Below, in pieces: positions 12,717 to 23,639 of a stretch of 64,000 bases of DNA; the first letter of the stretch is position 1; the number at the start of each line of letters is the position of its first letter. Source of the stretch: Triticum aestivum (Eukaryota > Streptophyta > Magnoliopsida > Poales > Poaceae); contig NC_057813.1 in assembly GCF_018294505.1 (NCBI RefSeq), positions 320,191,191 to 320,255,190 of the forward strand, read 5' to 3'. The notes under the pieces were generated by a model. It had not been told where the DNA came from and ran no database searches. It saw only the letters and a program-made list of their open reading frames with translations. Both the position numbers and the translations under genes were made by a program.

Positions 12717-14403
12717 TCAAATCATCGACGCTACCGCAGGACACGATTCATTGTGTTTCCTCGACGCATACTCTGGCTACCACCAAATTAAGATGGCAGA
12801 GCCAGACCAAGCTGCAATGGCATTTATCACCCTATATGGCCCATTCTGCTTCAACATAATGCCCTTCGGGCTCAAAAACGCCGGTGCAACATATCAGCGC
12901 ATGATTCAGACATGTCTGGCCAACCAGATCAGCAAAACAGTTGAAGCATACGTGGATGACGTGGTCGTCAAAACCAAGCATGTCGAAACTCTAGTAGACG
13001 ACTTGAGGCTCATGTTCGATAACCTCCGAACATATGACATCAAGCTTAACCTGGAAAAATGCGTTTTCAGCGTACCAGCTGGAAAGCTCTTGGGCTTCAT
13101 TGTATCCGGTAGAGGAATTGAAGCAAACCCAGCCAAGATCCGAGCTCTGTCACAATTGGATATTCCAAAGGACCTCAAACAAATACAAAAATTGACTGGA
13201 TGCGTGGCGGCTCTAAGCCGCTTCATCTCCCGCTTGGGAGAAAAGGCATTACCCCTTTATCGCCTCCTCTGGCGCACCGAACACTTCGAGTGGACGGATG
13301 CTGCCACGGCCGGACTCGAAGAAATAAAAGCCATATTGGCAACAAACCCGGTCCTGGCCGCGCCTAACATCGGCGAACCAATGCTATTATACATTGCGGC
13401 AACTCATCAAGTTGTAAGCGCAGTGCTCGTCGTTGAACGAGAAACGGACGGACACAAATTCCCCCTTCAAAAACCAGTCTACTTCGTGTCCACTGTCCTT
13501 ACTCCATGCAAGTCACGGTACCCGCATTACCAAAAGATAGCGTACGCAATGTTCATGGCATCCCGTAAGCTACGACACTACTTTCAAGAGTGCTCCATAA
13601 TAGTAGCCTCCAAAGTACCTCTTAATGATATTATAAACAACCGCGACGCGACGGGCCGGATTGCCAAATGGGCCATTGAGATCCTCCCGTTCGACATAAC
13701 CTATAAGCCACGGCGAGCTATCAAGTTGCAAGTTTTGGCCGACTTTGTCACCGAATGGACTGAAGCCGAACTCCCTAAAGAGTACGACACGTATTCCAAC
13801 TGGATCATGCACTTCGACGGCTCCAAAATGCTAGCGGGTCTGGGGGCTGGCGTCGTTCTGATGTCCCCAACAGGAGATACATTTCAATATGTACTCTAGA
13901 TAATGTATACGGACTCTAACAATGCAGCCGAATACGAGGCCCTTCTACATGGTCTCCGGATGGCAGTCCCCATGGGCATTCAACACCTAGAGGTGCGTGG
14001 GGATTCGAACCTCACGATATCCCAAATAAATGGAGATTTTGATGCCAAGGATCCGAAAATGGCAGCTTATCGTAATGTCGTCCTAAAAATGTCAGCTCGG
14101 TTCGAGGGGCTCGAATTTCACCACATAGCCCGGGAAAACAATCAGGCGGCAGACGTCTTGGCACGCATCGGTGCAAAGTGCGATGCAGTCCCCCCCAACA
14201 TTTTCCTGGAAAGGCTATTCAAGCCATCCGTACAATGGGAAGGGGAGTCCGGAAATAACAACCCAGACTCAGCCGCACCACCTGACACCGAACATTTTGA
14301 CACAACGGGAGGCTCTGCCAACGAAGTAACATCCTCACCCTACGTAATAATGGCAGTCATTGCCCCGTGGACAGAACCATTCGTAGCCTACCTAACTAGG
14401 TAG
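12650..14403 (+). pseudogene. RT, RNase H and second RNase H of the complete Fatima-like element
   Basis: Continuation of the polyprotein in the shifted frame. RT shows V-D-F-K-D-L-N, F-L-D-A-Y-S-G-Y-H-Q (near 12756) and the catalytic Y-V-D-D at 12949-12960. The RT-linked RNase H follows (near 13380-13740) and is degraded. A second plant-type RNase H starts at H-F-D-G-S near 13810 and has the acidic positions A-E-Y-E-A-L, R-G-D-S-N-L and N-Q-A-A-D-V-L. It copies RNA to DNA and removes the RNA strand in cytoplasmic particles. TAG at 13897 interrupts the second RNase H and TAG at 14401 ends this stretch; both sit where I expect CAG. Two RNase H domains in series place it in the Tat/Ogre branch. 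Confidence 0.88.
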
Positions 14404-15600
14404 GAACTCCCCGAGGACCAAAACGAGGCACGCTGCATAGTGCGGCGATCTAAAGCCTACAAAGTCCATGAAGGAGAGCTTTATAAGAAAAGCACCACCA
14501 GAGTCCTTCAAAGGTGTATCTTCGAAGAGGAAGGGCGGAACCTTTTGGCTGAAATTCATGCCGGACTCGGCGGGCATCACGCCGCAGCCCGGGCCCTTGT
14601 AAGCAAGGCCTTCCGTACTTGATTTTATTGGCCGACGGCCCGGGCAGATGCTCAGGACTTAGTCCAACGATGCGTCGGTTGCCAATTATTTGCTAACCAA
14701 AGCCATATGCCACCCACCGCCCTCCAAACTATACCCATCACCTGGCCCTTCGTGGCCTGGGGGCTTGACATGGTCGGACCCCTTAAAGGGGGAACCCACA
14801 AGCAAAAATATTTATTGGTCATGGTTGACAAATTCACCAAATGGATAGAGGCCAAGCCTGTCAAGACGGACGAATCCATACCAGTGATAGACTTCATATC
14901 AGGGGTCATACACCGTTACGGCATCCCCCACAACATCATCACTGATAACGGCATGAACTTTACGGCCGACGAGGTAAAACTCTGGTGCAAAAACATGGGC
15001 ATCAAGCTCGACTATGCTTCAGTCTATCACCCACAAACTAACGGTCAAGTCGAACGGTCAAATGGTCTAATCATGAGTGGCATGAAACCCAGACTAGTGC
15101 AGTCCCTCAAGGAATCTAACACGCACTGGGTAGAGGAGCTCGACTCCGTACTCTGGGGGCTGCAGACCACGCCAAATCGCACTACCGGATTCACACCATT
15201 TTTTATGGTATACGGCGCAGAGGCAGTCCTGTCCTGCGACATAATTCATGACTCACCTCGCGTGCGCATGTACAAAGAAAGAGAAGCCGAACTCGATTGA
15301 CAGGACAGTTTGGACGCATTGGAGGAGGAGCGCGACGTGGCAAAAGCCCGTTCCGCATTCTATCAACAGCAGGCTCGAAGATATCAAAGAAGAGAAGTAC
15401 GGGCCAAAACTTACAATGTTGGCGAATTAGTTCTATGCCTGCCGGACAAGAAAAAGGACAAATTCAAGCCCAAATGGCAAGGTCCCTTCATTATCGACCA
15501 AGTCCTGACTGGTGGAGCGTACCGTCTGCGAAATGCATCGGATAACCGACTTGAGCCGAACCCATGGAACGCAGCACGCCTACGAAGATTCTACACCTAG
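14404..15600 (+). pseudogene. Integrase of the complete Fatima-like element
   Basis: Same frame as the preceding piece. An H2C2 zinc-binding part (H-A-G-L-G-G-H-H ... C-V-G-C near 14560-14680) is followed by the DDE core: D at 14767 (G-L-D-M-V-G-P), D at 14944 (T-D-N-G) and E at 15052 (G-Q-V-E-R-S-N). D and E are 35 residues apart, as is standard. The C-terminal part (near 15400-15597) has the usual G-P-F-I-I and Y-R-L motifs and ends at TAG 15598. TGA codons at 14620 and 15298 interrupt it; the latter fits CGA to TGA. I see no chromodomain, which agrees with the Tat branch. It would insert element cDNA into chromosomes if intact. Confidence 0.88.
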
Positions 15601-16414
15601 CGCCGGACTCTGTGTTCGTCTTCTTCCTCTATCTATTTTTTACACATTAGATGTCTTATATTTCTCTCCTTCTCCCTCTTTTTCTATTACAGCCTTCTAA
15701 GGGCTCGTTTGCGCCTCGTTCGCACACAATTGACGCGCTATCCGCGCTCATTATACCTGGGGGCTTCTTTAACAGAACCTTGTTCATACGGGCCTCATGC
15801 CCAACACATGTGTCACACTTCCACATGTCCCTTTTATTCACCATTATATGCATCGATATGACTTAAGTTTTGGCCAAGCTGGGTTGCCTGGCTCCTGTGC
15901 TTACCCCTACGTTCCCGATTGTTCGGCTAGGTGGTAAAGGGAGCACCTCTGCGATTGTTACTGTCGGGTCAGCCGGATGTGTACCTCAGACTGGGTGAAG
16001 CCTAAAGCTAGCGTTCTTAAGGGAATATTCGGTCAGTGAACTAAAAGATGATTTTTACCTCGTTTATTTATCCGCCCCCAGATGCTTTTCTGCTTTTTTC
16101 GCAGTCCGGACATGCACTTTAGGGCATGCCTCCCAGGGAAAGGAACCCCTAACAGAACTATTCTCCCTGGAAGATGTTTCTTACTAACCATGTAATATAA
16201 CATAACTAGTTGGGCACTTGTCTGATAAAGCACTAATGACCCCTACGCCTAATCTCCATGCATGCCCCAGTTCTTACATAACCGAGAGGGTATTCGGACA
16301 CACTCCGGACTATCGGGTCCCGAGGTTGAAGCGAAAAGGTCCGCTATGACAAACGATCTACAATCCGGCTAGAAGGCATTTTACATGTCATTTTTAATTA
16401 CATAGTCAATTTGA
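15601..16414 (+). other. Spacer between integrase and the antisense gene
   Basis: I see no convincing gene here. It separates two convergent transcription units (pol on plus, antisense gene on minus) and would hold the 3' end of the antisense transcript. A pyrimidine-rich stretch follows the integrase stop (15615-15690). Confidence 0.6.
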
Positions 16415-19110
16415 CTAGGTATATTCCTCTTCAATACCATCCAATAGGCTGTCTAGTTTACAGTCTTGTTGGGAATATTTTGCGGCCAACTCCTTCCCAT
16501 CAGGCCCCACAGGTCCGACCTCGGCCATATGGTTTGGGTCAGCCTTCGTGTACCGCGTCTTCACCATGGCCCAGGATTCCCTGGCGCCTTGATGGCAGGC
16601 CGATATCTTCCATAATCGGAAGCGCCGCCGCGCTCCCTTCAGCTTCTTTGCAAGCTCTCCAAGGCCTTCGGGCATGGAGACGGATAGCCACAAGGCCTGA
16701 GCGACGCCTTGCATCACCTGCCGAACTCGTTCGTGCAGTTGTGAGAGCTCGGGAAGAAGGTCATCCATAGAACCGGGTGTTTCCTCCGCATGTCGACCTG
16801 TCAGCATACCTACAGACATAACACTGTCAATTCGACTTCCTCGCCGAACTCTTCTTTTCATTGTTCGTTCAAGCACTTACTAAAAATGCTGCGTCGAAGC
16901 TGCCGATTCTCCTTCACGGAGTCTGATAGCTGAGCACGAACACCCTTTAGTTCCTCGCCCAGCTGGGTGTTGGCATCTTGAATCTTGTTCTTCTCTTGCC
17001 TCACCCTTGTAAGCACGCTCTCGCCGGCCTTTAACTGGCACAAGAGTTGCTACTTGTCCGGATCCACTCCGGCACCATCTGCACTGTTATTGTCAGAATT
17101 GCACACATGCCGCACTTCATAACATACTTATCTTTCGAAGCGTATATTACCAGAGGGGGTCTCTTTGGCCTTCCCTGTTGCCGCTAGTGCGGCCTCAAGT
17201 TGGGCTTTGCACTCTTCCAGCTCCTGGGACAGTCGGGTATTCTTTTCTGTAAGACCCTGCATAACAAAAGATCCTTAAATCAGTCATTCTAACTGTTTCA
17301 AGTCTCGGGGGCTACTGACATATATAACCATTAGATTTTCTCACCCGTATGTCTTTTACATACTGCTCTATGGCTCTGGCTAGACCATTTTGAGCGGCAC
17401 GGAGGAACACGTCTCCCGTATTAAAAGTGTCCAACGCCTCTTAGGAAAAACAAGCATCACGAAGAACAGTCCGGCGACGCCTGTGGTTCATGGCACTCTC
17501 CACCTCGGAATTGGTGGTAGACAGCCCGCCCGCATCCTCTATCGGAGGAGTGTCCGGTGCGCGCCCCGTGTTCGCCTCCGCTTCCGGACCCGGCCTTGAA
17601 GCCCGGCCGGTGGACATAGTCCGGCGAGCGATCTTCTTCCTGAAGAGAGCATGAGCATTAGTATGCCTTGAGGGCATAAACCCTGGGCATTAAAATTGCA
17701 CGCCGTACCGTTCCGCCGGCGTCTCGATCCGGTCCGCACTTCTTTTTAACCCGCTGGGCCTTGATGGCCCTTGTTGGCTAGCCGCCGCGGGCTCGGCCCT
17801 CCGCCTCAAGGACTTCCCCTGCAAAAAAAATGCCGTTGGTATACGAAAATAAGCACGGATGGATCCTCTTGAAAATACTGGGACTTCAGTCTCAGTTACC
17901 TTTGAGGCTGGAAGTAGTCCGGGATAATCGGCCGTAATGGCCACTAAGGTGTTGTTCTTACTCAATTGATGAAACACCCCATTAAGCAGCTCCACACATA
18001 AGTCCGGGTCCTCTTGGGAGTCCAGCTCAAGGGACCGTTCCGAGTCCTCGGGTTGTGGAGGAGGGTTGTTTATATCCTTTACAGTCTGGCGTAGCTCATG
18101 CGTTGAAATTGCTAGACTAAGTACTTAACTATGGGAATATAAAAACAGATGGGCAAGTAAAAGTGTTCACTTACCCAGCTTGGAGGATTGTACATTGAAA
18201 ATCCGCCCCGTGGGTTGACGCGGAGGAATTCCTCCTCTTCTCCCTTGTACAAAGCGGACAAGATCTTCATTAGAGTGGCATCAGAATCCGGCCCCTTACG
18301 GCCGCACCGGGTGGCGTCGTCCTCCCCATTGAAATACCACATGGGGTGGCCTCTGTATTGAAGCGGCTGCACCCCCCGTGTAATGCATGTGGCCATGACC
18401 TCGATCATGGTCAGTCCGGAATGAGCTAACAACCTTATTCGGCTCATCAGGTAAAGGACGTCCCTGTCATTTTCCTTTTGAGGGCTACATGGGCGCCAGC
18501 TCAGGCGCTTCTTCAAGGGAGCATTATCGAACTTAGGGAGGCCGATCCGTACAGGATCCGGCAGAGGGACATCTTCTATATAAAACCATTCTGAAGGCCA
18601 GTCTTCAGACGCCTTCTTTGGGGTTCCGGATAGATATCCGGTCCCGGCGATGCGCCATAGTTCGGCTCTGCCCACTTGATATATCGACCCCTTGTGAGAA
18701 CGGGGCACGAGGCAGAACAACTTCTTCCACAGCGCGAAATGGGCCTCGATGCCCAAAAATAGCTCGCAAAGGGCTACGAAGCCCGCAATATGCAATGTGG
18801 AGGCAGGCGTAAGGTTGTGTAACTGGAGGCCATAGAACTCCAGGAGCCCCTGGAGAAACGGATGAATTGGAAATCCGAGCCCTCTTATTAAATAAGGGAC
18901 AAGGCATACCCGCTCTCCTTTGGAGGGATTGGGGACGCTCTCCGCCATTATAGGTGGCAATCCTGGCTCGAACTAGGACCATGTAAGCTGGGGGGAGAAG
19001 CCCCTTGGCTTGGAGCACTACTAGCTCACTGTGTGGGACGGAACACCTCTCCCAATCCCCAGGCTGAGGGCTAAGGGGGGGCGAGAGGAGGAGCTGCGTC
19101 GACCGGCCAT
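16415..19110 (-). pseudogene. Antisense spliced gene of the complete Fatima-like element; PF04195-type protein with coiled coils
   Basis: Reads against gag-pol. From ATG 19110 (after a TATA box at 19193-19200) a Ser-rich start leads into the PF04195-type domain (R-G-L-G-F-P-I-H-P-F near 18880; W-F-Y-I near 18575), ending at W before a GTAAGT donor at 18174. Further exons are suggested by splice signals: exon 2 about 17900-18094, with donor GTAACT at 17899; exon 3 from 17818, with acceptor TTTTGCAG; exon 4 from about 17641, with acceptor TCTTCAG. They encode charged, low-complexity sequence. Coiled-coil pieces lie at about 17150-17260 and 16880-17043, and a C-terminal block at 16415-16876. Frameshifts near 19065 and 18962 break the N-terminus. 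The biochemical role is unknown. The same gene is kept in the non-autonomous relative. Confidence 0.72.
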
Positions 19111-19192
19111 GATGGAATGGATCTCTCTCGAATGCGCTCTGATGAATGCTCGTGGAGGGAAGATGGTGTGATTCGGATCTAAATCCCCGCCT

Positions 19193-19200
19193 CTTTTATA
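19193..19200 (-). promoter_or_regulatory. TATA box of the antisense gene (complete copy)
   Basis: TATAAAAG on the minus strand, about 83 bases before the ATG at 19110, in a CG-rich context and outside the LTR. It suggests an internal promoter of its own. Confidence 0.6.
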
Positions 19201-19438
19201 GACGGCCCATTTGCGCAGCTAGGGGGGTAAATGAAAAAAAACACCCTGTCTTTTCGCATTCTTTTGACATGTGGAAGATGGTCATTATTGGGCGCAGAAG
19301 CCAAGGAGCGCAACATTCATCAGAAGCCGGACACTATTCAATGGGTATATGGGATTTGGAGAAGAACCCGCCTTGCAATGCCGAAGACAAATCTGCATGC
19401 CGGACTCATCGTCATTGAAGCCTGGTTTCGGGGGCTAC

Positions 19439-19911
19439 TGAAGGAGTCCTGGATTAGGGGGTGTACGGATGGCCGGACTATGAACTTTGGCTGGACTCCC
19501 GGACTATGAAGATACAAGATTGAAGACTTCGTCCCGTGTCCGGATGGGACTTTCCTTGGCGTGGAAGGCAAGCTTGGCGATACAGATATGTAGATCTCCT
19601 CCCATTGTAACCAACTCTGTGTAACCCTAGCCCTCTCCGGTGTCGATATAAACCGGAGGGTTTTAGTCCGTAGGACGAACAACAATCATACCGTAGGCTA
19701 GCTTCTAGGGTTTAGCCCCTCTGATCTTGTGGTAGATCTACTCTTGTACTACCCGTATCATCAATATTAATCAAGAAGGAGTAGGGTTTTACCTCCATCG
19801 AGAGGGCCCGAACCTGGGTAAAAACATCATGTCCCTTGTCTCCTGTTACCATCCACCTAGACGCATAGCTCGGAACCCCCTACCCAAGATCCGCCGGTTT
19901 TGACACCGACA
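19439..19911 (+). repeat. 3' LTR of the complete Fatima-like element
   Basis: Begins TGAAGGAGTC and ends CACCGACA, equal in length to the 5' LTR. The tract TTTCGGGGGCTAC just before it (19426-19438) is the polypurine tract. Confidence 0.92.
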
Positions 19912-20128
19912 CTCGTCAACGTGGTCCAGGTCATGCTCGTCCGCCGAATCCTTCCGTGCCAAAGACAGGCATTCAATCTGTGGAAGTTCGATCCGACCGA
20001 ACCAAACACTTCAAGAGCTTTATGGCACGACGCACAAGGACGCATGGAAGGTGCTGTTCAAGGCCTCCGAAATACCTCCTCCCACATCCGAGGACCACGG
20101 ACTCCACGTCACATGGCTCCCCCATTCA
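19912..20128 (+). pseudogene. Antisense gene of the non-autonomous element, exon 1 (second part)
   Basis: Resumes the frame of 9324-9958 directly after the target duplication. A frameshift near 19995 moves the conserved W-K-V-L-F-K segment (near 20040-20060) to another frame. A donor-like GTGAGT at 20129 ends the exon. Confidence 0.6.
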
Positions 20129-20210
20129 GTGAGTTTTCTGACCATCACCGGATGTAGCTCTCTCAGCATACTCATGGGAGGATTTTAAACCATCGTGTGT
20201 GTTTAACCAG

Positions 20211-20627
20211 GATTATGTGGTGACGGCGGAGCGGATTGACTGTCCGGCTCCACTGCTAGAAGGTCCAGCAACCGCTCTCCTGGCGGAGATGCTAGTCCCG
20301 ACACCTTACAAGGTGCCGGAAAAGAAGGCCGAAAAGAAGGCCACAGGGACCAGGAAGGGTCTCCGGCGTAAGGTCACACCGGACTCCTCGTCCGAAGACG
20401 ATGTGGCACGCTCCTCCCACGAAGGGGAGGAGGAGAAGAGAAGGGCCGCCCCATCCGGGGAGGCCGAAGGGTCTAAGAGGGCGGCCCTGGGGACCAGGAA
20501 GGGAACTCGGCGCAAGGGCGTCATAGGCTCGTCGTCTGAGGACGACGAGGCAGACTCATCCCGTGGAGGTGGGGGGAAACACGAAGAAATTTCGCCTCCC
20601 CACATTGGGGAGGAGAAGAAAAGGTAA
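20211..20627 (+). pseudogene. Antisense gene of the non-autonomous element, exon 2 (charged repeats)
   Basis: Begins after an acceptor-like TTTAACCAG. It encodes a low-complexity Lys/Arg/Glu/Ser region with two near-repeats of the pattern S-S-S-E-D-D (near 20385 and 20530), each following a R-K-G run. Such acidic and basic patches are common in the middle of this family and give no catalytic hint. The frame ends at TAA 20625, which overlaps a possible GTAAGC donor (20624). Confidence 0.5.
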
Positions 20628-21458
20628 GCCGCCCCATTGGGGGAGGCCAGGACGCCAAAGAAGGGAAAGGCGTCCCTTCCGGAACACTCCACCACGGCCG
20701 CTTACAGTGAGGAGGAGTGGCTACCCAGGGGCAAGCCCCTAGTGAGATCGTAAGTGTCCGCACTCTATAACACTGTAGCACCACTTTGTTCCATAGTTTA
20801 TTATAACGCCGAACACATATATGCAGTCTGGCCAGGGCCCATCCCGAGGTATCCTCTTCGGATGGGTCTTTGAGCTATTCGGTGATGAATTCGCTCCCGA
20901 CGGCCACCTCCCCTCGGCCTGTGGACGACACAGAGGTGTGGTCCCAAAGGGTCCCAGAGCAGCGGGAGGTGACTCTGGAGACGCCCAAGGCAAAATTCCA
21001 GACGCCGAGCACATGGGGCGTAAGATCCCCGTAAATTATGCTGACGAGACCCGCAATAGGTTGGGTTCCTAGCCGGACACTATACCATAACCTGCAAAGG
21101 TTTCGGATTCGCGTAGGCAGCCCCTCGCTAAGGAGGGCGAGTCGGCCGTGCCGATGACTTCCGTTGCACCAGAGGCGTCGGATAGTCTACTGGAAGTGCT
21201 TCACGGCGCTTCCATGGATGAAGAGCACCGTACTCTTATAAGTGCGGTGATTCAGACGGTTCGGTATGCCAAAAGATGATTGACCGAAGCCTGTACCAGC
21301 CTCCTGACAGGCTTTGAGGTAAGTAAAAAGTGTGAGAAGTTATCACCCAATAGGCAGTAGCCCCTGATATCCTATTTGGTGTTCGAAAAGAAAAGCAAAA
21401 CGGAGGGTCAACTCTAAACTATGGGAGTCTAATAGTATTTGTCTATGTGAATAAGCAG
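20628..21458 (+). other. Intron-like and degenerate exon sequence of the antisense gene
   Basis: Short exon-like pieces without a long frame. A GTAAGT donor follows T-G-F-E-like coding near 21318. No independent gene is seen. Confidence 0.4.
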
Positions 21459-22555
21459 GCAGTGCTGCTCGCCGCTGCTGCCCGCACGGCAGAGGTCACC
21501 GGACTCAAATGGGGCCTGGAGCAGGCCGAAGAGGAGCTCAGCCTCACGAAGAGGCAGCTCGAAGAGAACAAAGGTGGGTGATACCCCGTTCACATATAAT
21601 ATAGAGGAGAAAAAATTGGTGACAGTAACAAAAAGCTTCATGATTTTGTAATAGGGGCCACGACCGAAGTGGCGGCCTTGAAGAGAGCGCTATCCGAGGC
21701 CAAAGACAAGGCGGCCACGGAGTGCAATGAGTGTGAAAAGCAAGATTCTAGGGTGGGCGAGGTACAGCAAGAGCTCCAGGAGCTCGGCAAGAAGTTTGAG
21801 TCCTTGGAGCGTGACTTCAAGATGAAAGAGTCTGAGCTTGTGAAGGCCCTTTTGAGCACGAAAGACGCCAAGGCCGAAGCCCAAAAAGCCCAGCCAGAAA
21901 TCCAGGCGACCAAGAAGATAGCAGCGGGTAAGGCATTCATTATGCAAAGCAAGCATGTGGAGGTGACATTTATTTTACTTACCCGAATTCGGAGCTCTCC
22001 AGGGGAATTCGGAGATCTGCCACGCAGCATATCGGATGGCACAGAGTTCTACCGTGTCGAAGAGGGGAGCTCAACGGAGAAGCTGTTTGGTCCCAGTATG
22101 CTGGAGCCAAACACCCAATGTGTGTGAGTGACCAATTGATGCAATTGGTTGAACTCCACAGGGCGGCCAAAGTGGCCATGAAAGATTTTATAGTCCGGAT
22201 GTGGCCTGGTGAGCCCCTGCCCGCCAGCTACTTCGGCCTTATAAAGCGGATGGTAAACGCCTGTCCGCGACTTGAAGTTATCAAGCGATCCATTTGCATT
22301 GAGGGTGCCCGCCGAGCCTTTGCCCGTGCGAAGATGCATTGGGCCAAGCTGGATGCAGAGAAGCTGGTGAGGGATGGACCGCCGGAGGGCAAGGCGCATC
22401 GCTATCCTGAGAAATATTATGATGGCGTTATGAAAGGCGCTCGCCTCGTGGTCGATGAATGTACCAAGGACACAATTTTGAATGAATGTACTCATGTCAT
22501 TTTTGTAGTAGGAAAACGAATTTGTTTGCGCAATATAGCGCTTTGTTTAATTTAA
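21459..22555 (+). pseudogene. Antisense gene of the non-autonomous element, coiled-coil exons and C-terminal block
   Basis: Exon-like 21459-21573 (acceptor AAGCAG, donor GTGGGT) and 21655-21927 (acceptor TAATAG, donor GTAAGG) encode long heptad-like, Glu/Lys/Leu-rich coiled coils. The last block (about 22118-22555) holds a conserved C-terminal domain with P-G-E-P-L-P, K-R-S-I-C and G-A-R-R-A-F; it aligns by spacing with 16415-16876 of the complete element. A TGA at 22125 separates it from a preceding short frame, consistent with an intron or decay. The coiled coils suggest self-association or partner binding; no enzyme motif is visible. Confidence 0.6.
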
Positions 22556-23639
22556 AATATTACCTTCTGTGCGACTGTTTATAAAATTCTGAAAGTAGTC
22601 CAGTCGTCGGCTTCCGCCCCCATGTAACTAGTACTGGGGTGTTCGTGGAAAGCCAAACACTCTTTATCCAATTTTTTGGTCCTTGAAGGAGGTGTTTGGC
22701 GCAGCGAACAAGACAATCGGACTGTGCGGCTTTATAACTCTCACTTAGCCATAGAAGTCTACAATTTTAAATTTTGGCAAAGCCCCTAGAATTCGGAAAG
22801 CCGAATTGGGGCCCTATATACGCCTAAATCGGACGAGGCTGATTCCTCGCCTAAAGCGGAAAAAATCTTTAAGGATTTTAAGACCTCTCGAACAACGACC
22901 AGCTCTCTCCGCATCATGACAGTCAGTTTTCGGCTTTCTCTACTGAGGTGCTTGTCCAGAAGAACCGGGACACAATCACATTAGTTCTCCCTGCGCTACC
23001 TTAGCCAATATAACGGAATGTAAGGTACCAAAACAAGGGAGCCGGGCAAACCCAACTATTGACCCAAGACATGATTCAGAGCTGATGCATATAATTCTAT
23101 AAGTTCGGGGTGCCGCACTGTCGAAAGTGCTCGGACTTATCTAGCCGTATTACGGGGCGCCATAAGGAGCCCCTCGCAAACTGAACGTACCAAAGTGTAC
23201 AGATTCAATATTAAATAAACATTTATAGGAAAAATGTTAAGATAGGAATAATAAGCTGACGCTATATATTGTTTCCCTTTGTGAGATAATACGTCCGAGC
23301 GTATGTGTACAATTGATGCATTAAGCAGAATCAAAATAGGACTATTTGACATGTCCTATCCGAGGGTGGGCTGCATGCGGGAATGCAAAAGAGGTATAAT
23401 GATCATTGACAGATACCACCTTGGTATTCCCTTCGTGTGCAAAGCCTTTTGCCTTCTTGGTTTTCCCTCTTGTGATAAGTCCGATGATCCGGCTCTCTAA
23501 AGGGGCTGCCCGTAAGTAGGGTCCGGAAAAAGAAGGTTATTAAAGTATGTTGCGGCTGAACCGCACTGTTGACCGTATCACCATTGCGCATCCTCCTATG
23601 CCCATGGTATTTTGAGTGCGTAATTGTGTACGCGCGGCA
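22556..23639. other. Spacer between the antisense gene and gag-protease where pol is missing
   Basis: I see no RT, RNase H or integrase motif on either strand. In the complete relative about 3.3 kb of pol plus spacer occupies this place, so a pol deletion is the simplest reading. Confidence 0.6.

Larger units (their letters stand above)
9959..19911 (+). mobile_element. Complete Fatima-like Gypsy retrotransposon (Tat-type), TSD CTCGT
   Basis: Two 473-base LTRs (9959-10431 and 19439-19911) in the same direction are flanked by the perfect five-base duplication CTCGT (9954-9958 and 19912-19916). Order: LTR, gag, protease, RT, RNase H, second RNase H, integrase, spacer, antisense gene, PPT, LTR. 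A second plant-type RNase H between RT-RH and integrase is a hallmark of the Tat/Ogre branch of Ty3/Gypsy. By eye the LTRs differ at about 24 of 473 positions, so the insertion is not recent. It sits within an exon of the antisense gene of a relative with the same LTR type. The polyprotein is broken by one frameshift and several stops, so it is structurally complete but not autonomous now. Confidence 0.9.
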
